Shown here: positions 26,839 through 34,892 of the stretch, one piece after another
How positions within the stretch are numbered: the first letter of the stretch is position 1
How the letters are laid out: each line of letters opens with the position of its first letter
Origin: Nitrospirillum iridis
Lineage (GTDB): Bacteria > Pseudomonadota > Alphaproteobacteria > Azospirillales > Azospirillaceae
Direction: 5' to 3'
DNA: 64,000 nucleotides
NCBI RefSeq assembly: GCF_014205765.1
Contig: NZ_JACIIZ010000004.1
Coordinates: forward strand, 62,001 to 126,000
The notes under the pieces: model-generated
Told to the model about the DNA's origin: nothing
The model's input: only the letters and a program-made list of their open reading frames with translations
Databases searched by the model: none
Translations under genes and position numbers: made by a program

Positions 26839-29055
26839 ATGCTCGCGCACAAGATCAGCAAGATCAGCAAGTATGAGATCGGGCCGGTCATCGGCTCCGG
26901 CTCCTACGGCACTGTCGTGCAGGCGACCGACCGGGTTTTGAACCGGACGGTGGCGCTGAAAATCCTGCGCCCGGGCGATTCCTCCGCCGGCGACCTGAAA
27001 CGCCACCTGCGGGAGGCGCGGGCCCTGGCCCGGCTGCAACACCCCAACATCGTCGCCATTTTCGACCTGGAACAGGACGGCGACCAGACCTTCCTGGCCA
27101 TGGAACATATCGAGGGGGAGACGCTGGCCCTGCGCCTGGCCCGTGGCCCCCTGGCCCTGGATGTGGCGCTGGACATGGCGGCGCAGCTGGCCGACGCCCT
27201 GGCGGCGGCGCACGGCCAGGGTGTCGTGCATGCCGACCTCAAGCCGGGCAATGTCATCCTGGACCGGGCGGACCGCCCCCGGCTGGTGGATTTCGGCCTG
27301 GCCCGCCTGTCCGCCCCGTCGGCGCAGGACACCCTGGCCGCCGCGACGGAGGCGGAGGGCCTGCGCGGCACGGTCGCCTACATGGCGCCGGAGCTGTTCA
27401 TGGGGGCGGCCCCCGACACCCGCACCGACATCTTCGCCTTCGGCGCCCTGGTGTTTGAGATGCTGGGCGGCCGCCGCGCCTTCGACGCGCCCAGCGATGG
27501 CGCCGTGATGCAGCGCATCCTGAACGGCCGGCCGGAGCGCCTGTCCGCCGCCGTGCCGCCGGCGGTGTGCGACCTGGTGGAGCGCATGCTGGCCGCCGAC
27601 CCCGCCGCCCGCCCCCCCGCCATGGACCAGGTGCGCGACACCCTGCGCGCCGCCGGGCGCGGCGCCGCCGCCCCGCCGCCCGCCGCCCGCTGGCGCTGGC
27701 CGACGGCCCCCGTCCACCGCCTGCTCCGGCGGCTGGTCGCCGCCGCGCCCGGCCTCGGCCAGCCGCGCGCCCGCCGCCGCCTGTGGGCGGCCGGCGGGCT
27801 GGCCGGCCTGCTGCTGGCGGCGGTGCTGGGCCTGGTCGCCGCCCAGGGCGGCCTGAACCGCCCCCCCGCCCCGCCCAGCCTGCAATCCATGATCGCCGCC
27901 GCCATGGATCGCCTGTATCACTCGGAGGACAAGGGCGCCATCGACGCCGCCGTCAGTGGCTTCCAACAAGTGCTGGCCCGCGACTCCAGCAACGCCGCCG
28001 CCACCGCTGGGCTGAGCCTGGCGCTGTTCCGGCGCTATTCGGATCAGCAGCCGGATCCTGTGATTTTGCAACAGGCGGATGCCGCCGCCCGTCTCGCTTT
28101 GTCCTTGGACGACCAATTAGCCTTGGCTCATGTCGCCGTGGGCTGGAGCGAATATCATGCCAATATTAAGGATGAATCGATCCGCCAATTTCAGAAGGCT
28201 TTAATTCTTGAAGAGGGCAGCGTATTTGCTATTGAAGGGCTGTCCTCAATATATAAAGCAAATGGTTTGCTGGGGTCGGCAATAGAGACGCTGCGGAATG
28301 GTCTGGAAAAGCATCCAGATTATTCTGAGTTTTACTTTAAATTGGGTGCTATTTACTTTTCCCAGACAGCCTACGCCCAAGCCGAGGCGATGTTCCGGAA
28401 AAGCGTGGAGTTGGCGCCGGACAGTGCCTATGGCTATGCCAACCTCAGCGCGGCGCAGCATATGCAGGGCCGTACGGTGGAGGCCATCCAGACGGTGCAG
28501 CGCGGGCTGCGCATCCGGCCGTTGCCGCAACTATACAACAACCTGGGCAATTATTTCTATTTCCTGGGGCAGTATCCCCAGGCGGCGGAGGCGTTTGAGC
28601 GGCTGACCCGGGTGGAGGGCTATAGCCAGCATTACATCACCTGGGGCAATTTGGGCGACGCGTATCGCTGGACCCCGGGCAAGGCGGCGGAGGCGGGGGA
28701 CGCCTATCGCGTCGCCCTGCGCCATCTCGACACCCTGTTGGCCAGTACCCCCCAGGACCCGACCTACAATGTCAAGGCCGCGTTCTACCACGCCAAGCTG
28801 GGGGAGGGGGCGGCCGCCCTGCCGGCGCTGGACCGCGCCCTAGCGGGAAATCCAACGCCAAATGTCCTGTTCAATGCCGCCGTCGCCAACGAGGTGCTGG
28901 GCCGCCGGGACCAGGCGCTGGACCTGCTGGCCCGGGCGCGGGCGGGGGGCTATGCCGCCAGCGAAATCGACCATGAACCAGAACTGGCGCAACTGCGCCT
29001 GGACCGTCGCTATCAACTATCCCTGATCAAGAAGGATGATACCGGTGAGCAATGA
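26839..29055 (+). CDS. Transmembrane Ser/Thr protein kinase with TPR sensor domain
   Basis: 738 residues. Hanks-type kinase domain: glycine loop GSGSYGTV (19-26), Lys41, catalytic HADLKPGN (131-138), DFG (151-153), MAPE. The residue before the catalytic Asp is Ala, so it is a non-RD kinase. A proline/alanine-rich linker leads to one membrane helix (about 315-338), then at least six TPR-like units to the C-terminus, probably periplasmic. PknB/PknD-like architecture. Bases about 28,080-28,380 are clearly more AT-rich than the rest. The next gene overlaps its end. Confidence 0.92.
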   Translation: MLAHKISKISKYEIGPVIGSGSYGTVVQATDRVLNRTVALKILRPGDSSAGDLKRHLREARALARLQHPNIVAIFDLEQDGDQTFLAMEHIEGETLALRLARGPLALDVALDMAAQLADALAAAHGQGVVHADLKPGNVILDRADRPRLVDFGLARLSAPSAQDTLAAATEAEGLRGTVAYMAPELFMGAAPDTRTDIFAFGALVFEMLGGRRAFDAPSDGAVMQRILNGRPERLSAAVPPAVCDLVERMLAADPAARPPAMDQVRDTLRAAGRGAAAPPPAARWRWPTAPVHRLLRRLVAAAPGLGQPRARRRLWAAGGLAGLLLAAVLGLVAAQGGLNRPPAPPSLQSMIAAAMDRLYHSEDKGAIDAAVSGFQQVLARDSSNAAATAGLSLALFRRYSDQQPDPVILQQADAAARLALSLDDQLALAHVAVGWSEYHANIKDESIRQFQKALILEEGSVFAIEGLSSIYKANGLLGSAIETLRNGLEKHPDYSEFYFKLGAIYFSQTAYAQAEAMFRKSVELAPDSAYGYANLSAAQHMQGRTVEAIQTVQRGLRIRPLPQLYNNLGNYFYFLGQYPQAAEAFERLTRVEGYSQHYITWGNLGDAYRWTPGKAAEAGDAYRVALRHLDTLLASTPQDPTYNVKAAFYHAKLGEGAAALPALDRALAGNPTPNVLFNAAVANEVLGRRDQALDLLARARAGGYAASEIDHEPELAQLRLDRRYQLSLIKKDDTGEQ

Positions 29056-29782
29056 CAGCGATACCGCGCCAACCTTTTACACCATGAGGCTGGACTTCGA
29101 TGTCGACCAGATCAGCACAGCGTTGCGCTTCAACCTGCTGCGAAACACAGGATCCGATCCCGGCATACAACCGAACGCTCCAGGAGCCATGCAGACCTCC
29201 GGATACGCCGCCGGCGCCTATAACTTGTTCACAAATGATGGCATCAACATCCTGCTCTGTGCCAGCTGCGAGAGAGATGTGGAGCCCGAGATTGACATCA
29301 ACGGCTTGACCTTGGTGGCTATTCCCGCGCCCTATGGCACCACGGTCTCATCAAACACGTCCAATTCTTTACCGGCCTCCAACGCCTTCTCACCGGATGA
29401 GCCGCCCACCCCTCCTACTCCTGCCCCCTTGTGCCCCTATGATGCCGATTTCGCGACCTGTCACTTCGATGATTGGACTCGCTATCCCGTATCTCAGAAC
29501 TCCAAAGAGCGCGGCGCTGAGTCCTCCACAGACGTGGACGATCCCGACCCAGCCGCATGGCGTCGTTACACGACGTCACTGTCATTCGGTGGGGCTTCGT
29601 CATCAACCGGCGAGGTCTTGGACACATCGCCTGAGCCAACCTCGAACCTGACCATCATCGCCAGCTCCGGCCTGTGGCAGATCATGGGCTTCCTCTCGGT
29701 GACGATCACAACCGCTGGGGTGGCCAAACACCGGGTCTATACCTTCGACCCGGATTTGATGGTGGGGGGGGTGACGCCTTGA
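29045..29782 (+). CDS. Hypothetical protein overlapping the kinase gene
   Basis: 245 residues from GTG 29045 (AAGGA about 8 bases upstream); an ATG at 29036 is an alternative. No family recognised. It starts with a polar segment, then LRFNLLRNTGSDPGIQ and DGINILLCASCERDVEPEIDINGLTLVAIP, a proline-rich stretch (DEPPTPPTPAP), and a C-terminal beta-like part (ASSGLWQIMGFLSVTITTAGV, HRVYTFDPDLMVGG). No signal peptide or membrane helix. Codon use is less GC-biased than the neighbours. The 11-base overlap with the kinase gene suggests it is a partner or effector of that kinase. Confidence 0.75.
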   Translation: MSNDSDTAPTFYTMRLDFDVDQISTALRFNLLRNTGSDPGIQPNAPGAMQTSGYAAGAYNLFTNDGINILLCASCERDVEPEIDINGLTLVAIPAPYGTTVSSNTSNSLPASNAFSPDEPPTPPTPAPLCPYDADFATCHFDDWTRYPVSQNSKERGAESSTDVDDPDPAAWRRYTTSLSFGGASSSTGEVLDTSPEPTSNLTIIASSGLWQIMGFLSVTITTAGVAKHRVYTFDPDLMVGGVTP

Positions 29783-30026
29783 CACGCTGGTGGCGCTGGT
29801 CGTTCCCGCGACCGGTGCCACTCGCCTGCGTATTCGCGGGGGTGGTGGCTGCGACAACTTGCCAGGGCTGCCTTCGAGGGCTGTCGGACTGCCCGGCGGT
29901 GACGGTTGCCGGGCAATGGAGGGGGAGGCCGCCGCCCCATCCTATGGAAACCGCGGCGGTGGTCCATCCTTCTTGACGCGCGATTCCCATGCCGGGCGGG
30001 CACCCGGCATGGGATGGCGGCGCCGA
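29783..30026. other. Intergenic region with terminator-like hairpin
   Basis: No credible gene. CCCATGCCGGG at 29986-29996 and CCCGGCATGGG at 30003-30013 form an 11-bp stem with a 6-base loop just after the stop of the minus-strand GH18-like gene, a probable terminator for that gene. Confidence 0.6.
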
Positions 30027-30866
30027 TCAGGAGCTGAATTTGGTCAGCGTGGGATAGTTCCACCAGGAGAAGCCGCCCCAAGGCACGGTTGAGGCCGTCA
30101 TCTTCACGGTGAACGCGGCGATGGCGGCATAGCCCTCCGACGACCCGGCAACTGTGGGGGCGACGCCGACGTTCAGCATGGCCGAATTGTACGCGGTGCT
30201 GTTGCTGCTGTACCAGCCGCCGACCGTCGAGGAGATGGATTTGAAGGTGTCCAGCTTCAGCGATGCGCCATCGCCGTACCACTGGTAATTGTACCACTTG
30301 ATGTACTGCGTGGTGTTGGCGCAGTCGAGCGCCGCCAGGGCGGCGTAGAAGTCGGTCGTCACGTCGTAGGGGGAGCCGGTGACGATCAGGCCGTCCACCA
30401 GCGACGCCAGGGACTTGATGAAAGCATAGACCTGGGTGGCCGTGGCGCTGTTCTCCATATCGATGTCGATGCCGGTGATGCCATAGTCATTCATGAAGGT
30501 GGCGAGGGCGGTGGCGCAGGCCGTGGGGTCGGCGTCGATGCTGGTCCAGTCATTCGGATTGTCCGCGCCCCCGATGGAAATCAGGAATTGGGTTCCGGAT
30601 TTGGCGGCGGCGGAGACGGGCCCCATGTCGTTATCGGTGATTGTCGACGCGGGAACATTATTGATAACCAATTCATAGCCATTATTGGCCGACTTGAAAT
30701 GGGCGAAACATAGAATGAACGTCGTGTCCGGCACCGCGAGCGGCACGGCGTAATATTTCTGCGCGGTCACCGTATTGCCGTTCAGCTGATAGGCGGCCGT
30801 GGAGCTGGTGTAATACGGCCCCTGGACATAGATCACGTTGCGGACGGGAAGATTGGTGTTGGTCAT
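30027..30866 (-). CDS. GH18 (chitinase/endo-glycosidase-like) protein without signal peptide
   Basis: 279 residues from the ATG at 30866 (GGAG about 7 bases upstream; an ATG at 30878 is possible). The TIM-barrel signature DxxDxDxE is present as TGIDIDMEN, with D134, D136 and catalytic E138; the first Asp is replaced by Thr. FLISIGGADN near 94-103 matches the GH18 strand-3 SxGG motif, and GFSWWNYP near the end holds the barrel Trp. There is no export signal. It could hydrolyse GlcNAc links or be a lectin-like relative. It sits next to the secreted repeat protein and opposite the kinase cluster. Confidence 0.85.
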   Translation of the reverse strand: MTNTNLPVRNVIYVQGPYYTSSTAAYQLNGNTVTAQKYYAVPLAVPDTTFILCFAHFKSANNGYELVINNVPASTITDNDMGPVSAAAKSGTQFLISIGGADNPNDWTSIDADPTACATALATFMNDYGITGIDIDMENSATATQVYAFIKSLASLVDGLIVTGSPYDVTTDFYAALAALDCANTTQYIKWYNYQWYGDGASLKLDTFKSISSTVGGWYSSNSTAYNSAMLNVGVAPTVAGSSEGYAAIAAFTVKMTASTVPWGGFSWWNYPTLTKFSS

Positions 30867-30947
30867 TTTCGTCTCCATGAGTCTTTAGATTGTGGATTGG
30901 GAGGGCCTCATGGCCATGCCGGGCTGGGGCTCTCCCCATGGTGCCGA

Positions 30948-31424
30948 TCACTTCGTGATGGCGTTGCTCACACCGCTGAACGCGCCCGGCACCCGGGACT
31001 GCTTGCAGCCATAGCCCGGCCCCCACTGGGCGATGCCGTCCTTGCCGTTGACGTAGGCGATGTCCCACGGGCCCAGGGTGGGGCAGAGCTTCGCCGCCTC
31101 TTCCGGGGGCGCCAGGGTCACCACCTTGCCGTCGCTCTGGATGGCGTTCGCCACACCGCTGATGTCCGCCGGCACCGGCGACTGCTTGCAGTCGTAACCC
31201 GGACCCCACTGGGCGATGCCGTCCTTGCCGTTGAAATAGGCGATATCCCATTGGCCCATCTTGTTGGCGCGGCAGACTGCCAGGGCCTGCTCCTGGGGCG
31301 CGAGGGTGATCTCGCCAGCGGCGGCGGGCTTCGCCATGACGGGCCCGCCGACGGCGGCCAGGGTGGCGATGGACAGGGCGACGGCGCCGGCGGTGCGGAA
31401 GCGCGACAGATGGATTTTCTTCAT
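30948..31424 (-). CDS. Secreted protein made of two near-identical repeats
   Basis: 158 residues with a Sec signal (cut near residue 31-36). The mature part is two copies of about 53 residues (roughly 42-95 and 105-156). Each has a Cys near the start (51, 114), the block DIAY-NGKDGIAQWGPGY and a second Cys (79, 140), then SGV-NAI. The paired cysteines probably form one disulfide per repeat. Not recognised. It is followed, 81 bases on, by the GH18-like gene on the same strand, so the two may be co-expressed, perhaps as a surface-binding protein with its enzyme. Confidence 0.8.
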   Translation of the reverse strand: MKKIHLSRFRTAGAVALSIATLAAVGGPVMAKPAAAGEITLAPQEQALAVCRANKMGQWDIAYFNGKDGIAQWGPGYDCKQSPVPADISGVANAIQSDGKVVTLAPPEEAAKLCPTLGPWDIAYVNGKDGIAQWGPGYGCKQSRVPGAFSGVSNAITK

Positions 31425-31836
31425 GATGGTCCCCATTCGGATGTGTGTGGAGGAGGCCGGCCCGTGTGGTGTCAGACACGGACACCGGCCCCCGCCGGGT
31501 TTGTTGGTGGGCCCACTAACCCCAAGGTGGTGCCACCTTTGGGCGGAACGGCCCCGCTGAGGCCGGCCCGCGCCCAGACCCCAACAGCAACGCCCGTGCC
31601 AAGACAATTTTCTTTGAAATTCAAATGATTGTCGGACGGTGCGCCCCCTGTTCCGGCCCGGGCGGACATGTCGGACACGCCGAACACGCGATGATGGCGG
31701 CCCGCAGGCGGCCATCCTTGAGAATTATCAAACAATCACAGCACGAGAAGTCCATTGCCGCGATAAACTCCACGGCCTTTAATGGGGAATATCGATCGAA
31801 GATCACCACATTTCACATGTAGAATGAGGTGCGGCC
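31425..31836. other. Long divergent control region
   Basis: 412 bases without a convincing gene. It holds a near-perfect hairpin (CCCAAGGTGG / CCACCTTTGGG, about 31521-31543), an 11-base palindrome TTGAAATTCAA near 31615-31625, and the operator-like site at 31717-31737. The second half is AT-rich, as expected for the permease-operon promoter. Confidence 0.6.
31717..31737. promoter_or_regulatory. Putative operator, copy 2 of the organosulfur motif
   Basis: TTGAGAATTATCAAACA begins at 31718; 19 of 21 positions match the site at 24013-24033. It is about 100 bases upstream of the permease start and keeps the TTGA-N6-TCAA palindrome. Confidence 0.55.
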
Positions 31837-32697
31837 TTGTCCCTGACCATAGACGACCCCCAGGCCGTGGCGCTGCCGTCGGCGCCGCGGCAGGCCGGAA
31901 CGCTCCCAGAGCGGCGGGTGCTGGCCCGGCGGGTGTTGGCCCACCTGGGCAATTCCCGCTGGACGGTGCCGTTGGCCCTGCTGCTGGCCTGGGAAATCGG
32001 GTCCCGGGTGGGGCTGGTGCCGGCGCGGGTGCTGGCGGCGCCCAGCGCCGTGCTGACCACCTTCTGGTCCCTGCTGGTGTCGGGGGAGCTGCCGTCCAAC
32101 CTGCTGGTGTCGCTGGCCCGCGTGGCCACGGGCCTGGGCATCGGCGTGGCGGTGGGCACGGGCCTGGCCGTGGTGGCCGGCCTGTTCCGCCGGGGGGAGA
32201 CGCTGGTCGACCCGCTGATGCAGATGCTGCGCACCTTGCCCTTCCTGGCGCTGGTGCCGCTGTTCATCGTCTGGTTCGGCATCGGGGAGGTGCCCAAGGT
32301 GGCGCTGATCGCCCTGGGCGCCGCCTTCCCGACCTACCTCACCCTGTTCTCCGGCATCCGCGCCATCGAGGCCAAGCTGGTGGAGGCGGGGCGCAGCTTC
32401 GGCCTGTCGCGGCTGGAGCTGATCACCAACGTGGTGCTGCCCGGTGCCACCCCCTCCTTCCTGGTCGGCCTGCGCTACGCCCTGGGCCACGCCTGGCTGA
32501 GCCTGGTGGTGGCGGAGCAGATCAACGCCTCCGCCGGCCTGGGCTATCTGATCAACAACGCCCGCGACTTCATGCGCACCGACATCATCGTCGTCTGCCT
32601 GGGCGTCTACGCCGTCCTCGGTCTTGGCACCGATTTCCTCGTCCGCTTGCTGGAACGCCGCCTCCTGGCCTGGCGTCCCACTTTCCTGGAGCGCTGA
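31837..32697 (+). CDS. ssuC: Sulfonate ABC transporter permease
   Basis: 286 residues, TTG start at 31837 with GAGGTG 6 bases upstream. Six membrane helices follow a 40-residue cytoplasmic N-terminus. The EAA loop reads EAGRSFGLSRLELITNVVLPGATPSFLVGLR, typical of SsuC/TauC permeases (given as landmark). It forms the channel for the ATPase encoded 3 bases downstream and works with the periplasmic binding proteins in this window, of which there are three. First gene of a six-gene plus-strand operon. Confidence 0.94.
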   Translation: MSLTIDDPQAVALPSAPRQAGTLPERRVLARRVLAHLGNSRWTVPLALLLAWEIGSRVGLVPARVLAAPSAVLTTFWSLLVSGELPSNLLVSLARVATGLGIGVAVGTGLAVVAGLFRRGETLVDPLMQMLRTLPFLALVPLFIVWFGIGEVPKVALIALGAAFPTYLTLFSGIRAIEAKLVEAGRSFGLSRLELITNVVLPGATPSFLVGLRYALGHAWLSLVVAEQINASAGLGYLINNARDFMRTDIIVVCLGVYAVLGLGTDFLVRLLERRLLAWRPTFLER

Positions 32698-32700
32698 CCC

Positions 32701-33648
32701 ATGGCTTCCACCGCCGCTTCCGCCGCCGCGTCCCTGACCGCGGGCACCCCCACCGTATCCAGCGACATCCCCACAGGCGGGACCACCACAGGCGGAACGG
32801 CCGTGCGGGTCCGGGGCTTCACCCGCAGCTTCGGTGACGTCACCGTGCTGCGCGACCTGGACCTGGACATCGCACCCGGTGAATTCGTCGCCCTGCTGGG
32901 ACGCAGCGGGTCGGGCAAGACCACCCTGCTGCGCACCCTGGCCGGCCTGGACGCCGCCCCGGCGGAGCAGGTCTCCACCCCCGGCGCCCGCGCCGTCGTC
33001 TTTCAGGAGCCGCGCCTGCTGCCGTGGAAACGGGTATGGCGCAACGTCACCCTGGGCCTGAAGGGTGGGCGGGGCCGCGCCCAGGCGGCGGCGGCCCTGG
33101 AAGAGGTGGGCCTGGGCCACCGGGTCGACGCCTGGCCCGCCACCCTGTCGGGGGGGGAGGCGCAGCGCGCCGCCCTGGCCCGCGCCCTGGTGCGCGAGCC
33201 GCAATTGTTGCTGCTGGACGAACCCTTCGCCGCGCTGGACGCGCTGACCCGCCTGCGCATGCACCAGCTGGTGCTGTCGCTGTGGCGGGCGCACCAGCCG
33301 GCCGTGCTGCTGGTCACCCACGACGTGGATGAGGCCATCGCCCTGGCCGACCGCATCCTGGTGCTGGCCGATGGCCGCCTGGCGGTGGAGGAGAGGGTGA
33401 CCCTGGCCCGCCCGCGGGAGGTGGGGCCGGAGTTCCAGGCCCTGCGCCGCCGCCTGCTGGGTCATCTCGGGGTGGAGCAGCCGGCGCCGCGCGACAGCGC
33501 GCCCCTGACCTTCATCCCGCCGGCCCCGCCCGCCGCCGGCATCCGCCGGACCTGGAACCGGCCGGCGCCGGTGAACGGCCATGGCGTTCCCCATAATGGC
33601 GCCAATGGCGCCCAGACCAATGGCGCGCAAGTCGCCGGGGGGCTGTGA
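32701..33648 (+). CDS. ssuB: Sulfonate ABC transporter ATP-binding protein
   Basis: 315 residues. Walker A GRSGSGKTT, Q-loop FQEPRLLPW, signature LSGGEAQRA, Walker B LLLDEPFAALD and H-loop VTHDVDEA are all present. The core matches SsuB; a 35-residue Ala/Thr-rich N-terminal extension and a 45-residue Pro/Ala/Asn-rich tail are extra. Energises uptake through the adjacent permease. The stop overlaps the next start (TGATG), so translation is coupled to the flavoprotein gene. Confidence 0.95.
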   Translation: MASTAASAAASLTAGTPTVSSDIPTGGTTTGGTAVRVRGFTRSFGDVTVLRDLDLDIAPGEFVALLGRSGSGKTTLLRTLAGLDAAPAEQVSTPGARAVVFQEPRLLPWKRVWRNVTLGLKGGRGRAQAAAALEEVGLGHRVDAWPATLSGGEAQRAALARALVREPQLLLLDEPFAALDALTRLRMHQLVLSLWRAHQPAVLLVTHDVDEAIALADRILVLADGRLAVEERVTLARPREVGPEFQALRRRLLGHLGVEQPAPRDSAPLTFIPPAPPAAGIRRTWNRPAPVNGHGVPHNGANGAQTNGAQVAGGL

Positions 33649-34847
33649 TGACCGCCGCCGCCCTGCGCCGCGTGCCGGTGGAAGAGGGGGAACGGCCGGC
33701 CCTGGACGGCCCGGAGCTGGATGCCGTGCTGGCCGGCCTGACGGCCGAGTTCGCCGCCGGCGCCGCCCAGCATGACCGCGACGGCAGCTTCCCCTTCGAG
33801 AATTTCGCGAGCCTGCATGCCAAGGGGCTGCTGGGTCTGACCGTGGGGCCCGCCTGGGGCGGTGCCGGCGCCGACCTCGCCACCGCCCTCAAGGTGGTGC
33901 GGGCGGTGGCCAAGGGCGACCCCGCCACCGCCCTGGTGGTGGTGATGCAGTACCTGTTCCACGCCTCCCTCTGGGCGTCGGTGGACCAGCGGGCGATCCC
34001 GGAGGCGCTGTACGCCCGGGTGGCGCGCGACGCGGTGGAGAATGGGGCGCTGATCAACGCGCTGCGGGTGGAGCCGGATTTGGGCACGCCGGCGCGCGGC
34101 GGCCTGCCGGCCACGGTGGCGCGGCGCACGGCCGACGGCTGGGCCCTCAGCGGCCACAAGCTCTATTCCACCGGCATCCCGGCGCTGACCTGGCTGGTGG
34201 TCTGGGCCCGCACCGATGAGGCGGAGCCGCGCGTCGGCGGCTTCCTGGTGCACCGCGACAGCCCCGGCATCCGCGTGGTGGAGACCTGGGACCATCTGGG
34301 CCTGCGCGCCAGCGGCAGCCATGACGTGATCCTGGAGGATGTGCCCACGCCCTTCGACCATGCGCTGGATTTGCGCAAGCCGGGGGAGCTGGCCCCGCGC
34401 GACGCCGTGTTCGGCGCCTGGGCCGCGGTCCTGACCGCCGGCATCTATGACGCGGTGGCGGAGGCGGCGCGCGACTGGCTGATCAGCTTCGCCCGCCAGC
34501 GGGTGCCCAGCAACCTGGGGGCGGCGCTGTCCACCCTGCCGCGCTTCCAGGACGCGGTGGGCACCATCGACGGCCTGCTGCTCAGCAACCGCGTCCTGCT
34601 GGCCGCCGCCGCCAAGGGCGAAACCAGCACGGTGGAATCCGGCCTGGTGAAGCACCTGGTGACGGAGAACGCCATCCAGGCGGTGGAAACGGCGGTGCGC
34701 CTGACCGGCAACCCCGGCACCACCCGCCACAATCCCCTGGAGCGGCATTACCGCGACGTGCTGTGCGGCCGCATCCACACCCCCCAGGCCGACGTGGTGC
34801 TGACCGGCGCCGGCCGCGCCGCCTTCGCCGCGGCCGCCGGCGCCTGA
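33648..34847 (+). CDS. Acyl-CoA-dehydrogenase-fold flavoprotein, SfnB/DszC-like
   Basis: 399 residues from the ATG at 33648 that overlaps the ssuB stop. Acyl-CoA dehydrogenase fold: N-terminal helices (FASLHAKGLLGLTVGPAWGGAGAD), a central barrel (WALSGHKLYSTGIPALTWLVVWAR) and the C-terminal helical bundle (TAVRLTGNPGTTRHNPLERHYRDV). Relatives in sulfur-scavenging operons include SfnB and the flavin monooxygenase DszC, rather than true CoA-thioester enzymes. By context it likely oxidises a sulfur compound or an intermediate with reduced flavin. Confidence 0.88.
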   Translation: MTAAALRRVPVEEGERPALDGPELDAVLAGLTAEFAAGAAQHDRDGSFPFENFASLHAKGLLGLTVGPAWGGAGADLATALKVVRAVAKGDPATALVVVMQYLFHASLWASVDQRAIPEALYARVARDAVENGALINALRVEPDLGTPARGGLPATVARRTADGWALSGHKLYSTGIPALTWLVVWARTDEAEPRVGGFLVHRDSPGIRVVETWDHLGLRASGSHDVILEDVPTPFDHALDLRKPGELAPRDAVFGAWAAVLTAGIYDAVAEAARDWLISFARQRVPSNLGAALSTLPRFQDAVGTIDGLLLSNRVLLAAAAKGETSTVESGLVKHLVTENAIQAVETAVRLTGNPGTTRHNPLERHYRDVLCGRIHTPQADVVLTGAGRAAFAAAAGA

Positions 34848-34892
34848 GCGCCCCCTTATCCCTTTTGGCCCCTTCCCGGAGGACCCATCCCC

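Noticed and set aside
29674-29976. Small plus-strand frame after the unknown kinase-linked gene
   Set aside because: It overlaps that gene in another frame and has no ribosome site or plausible protein character.
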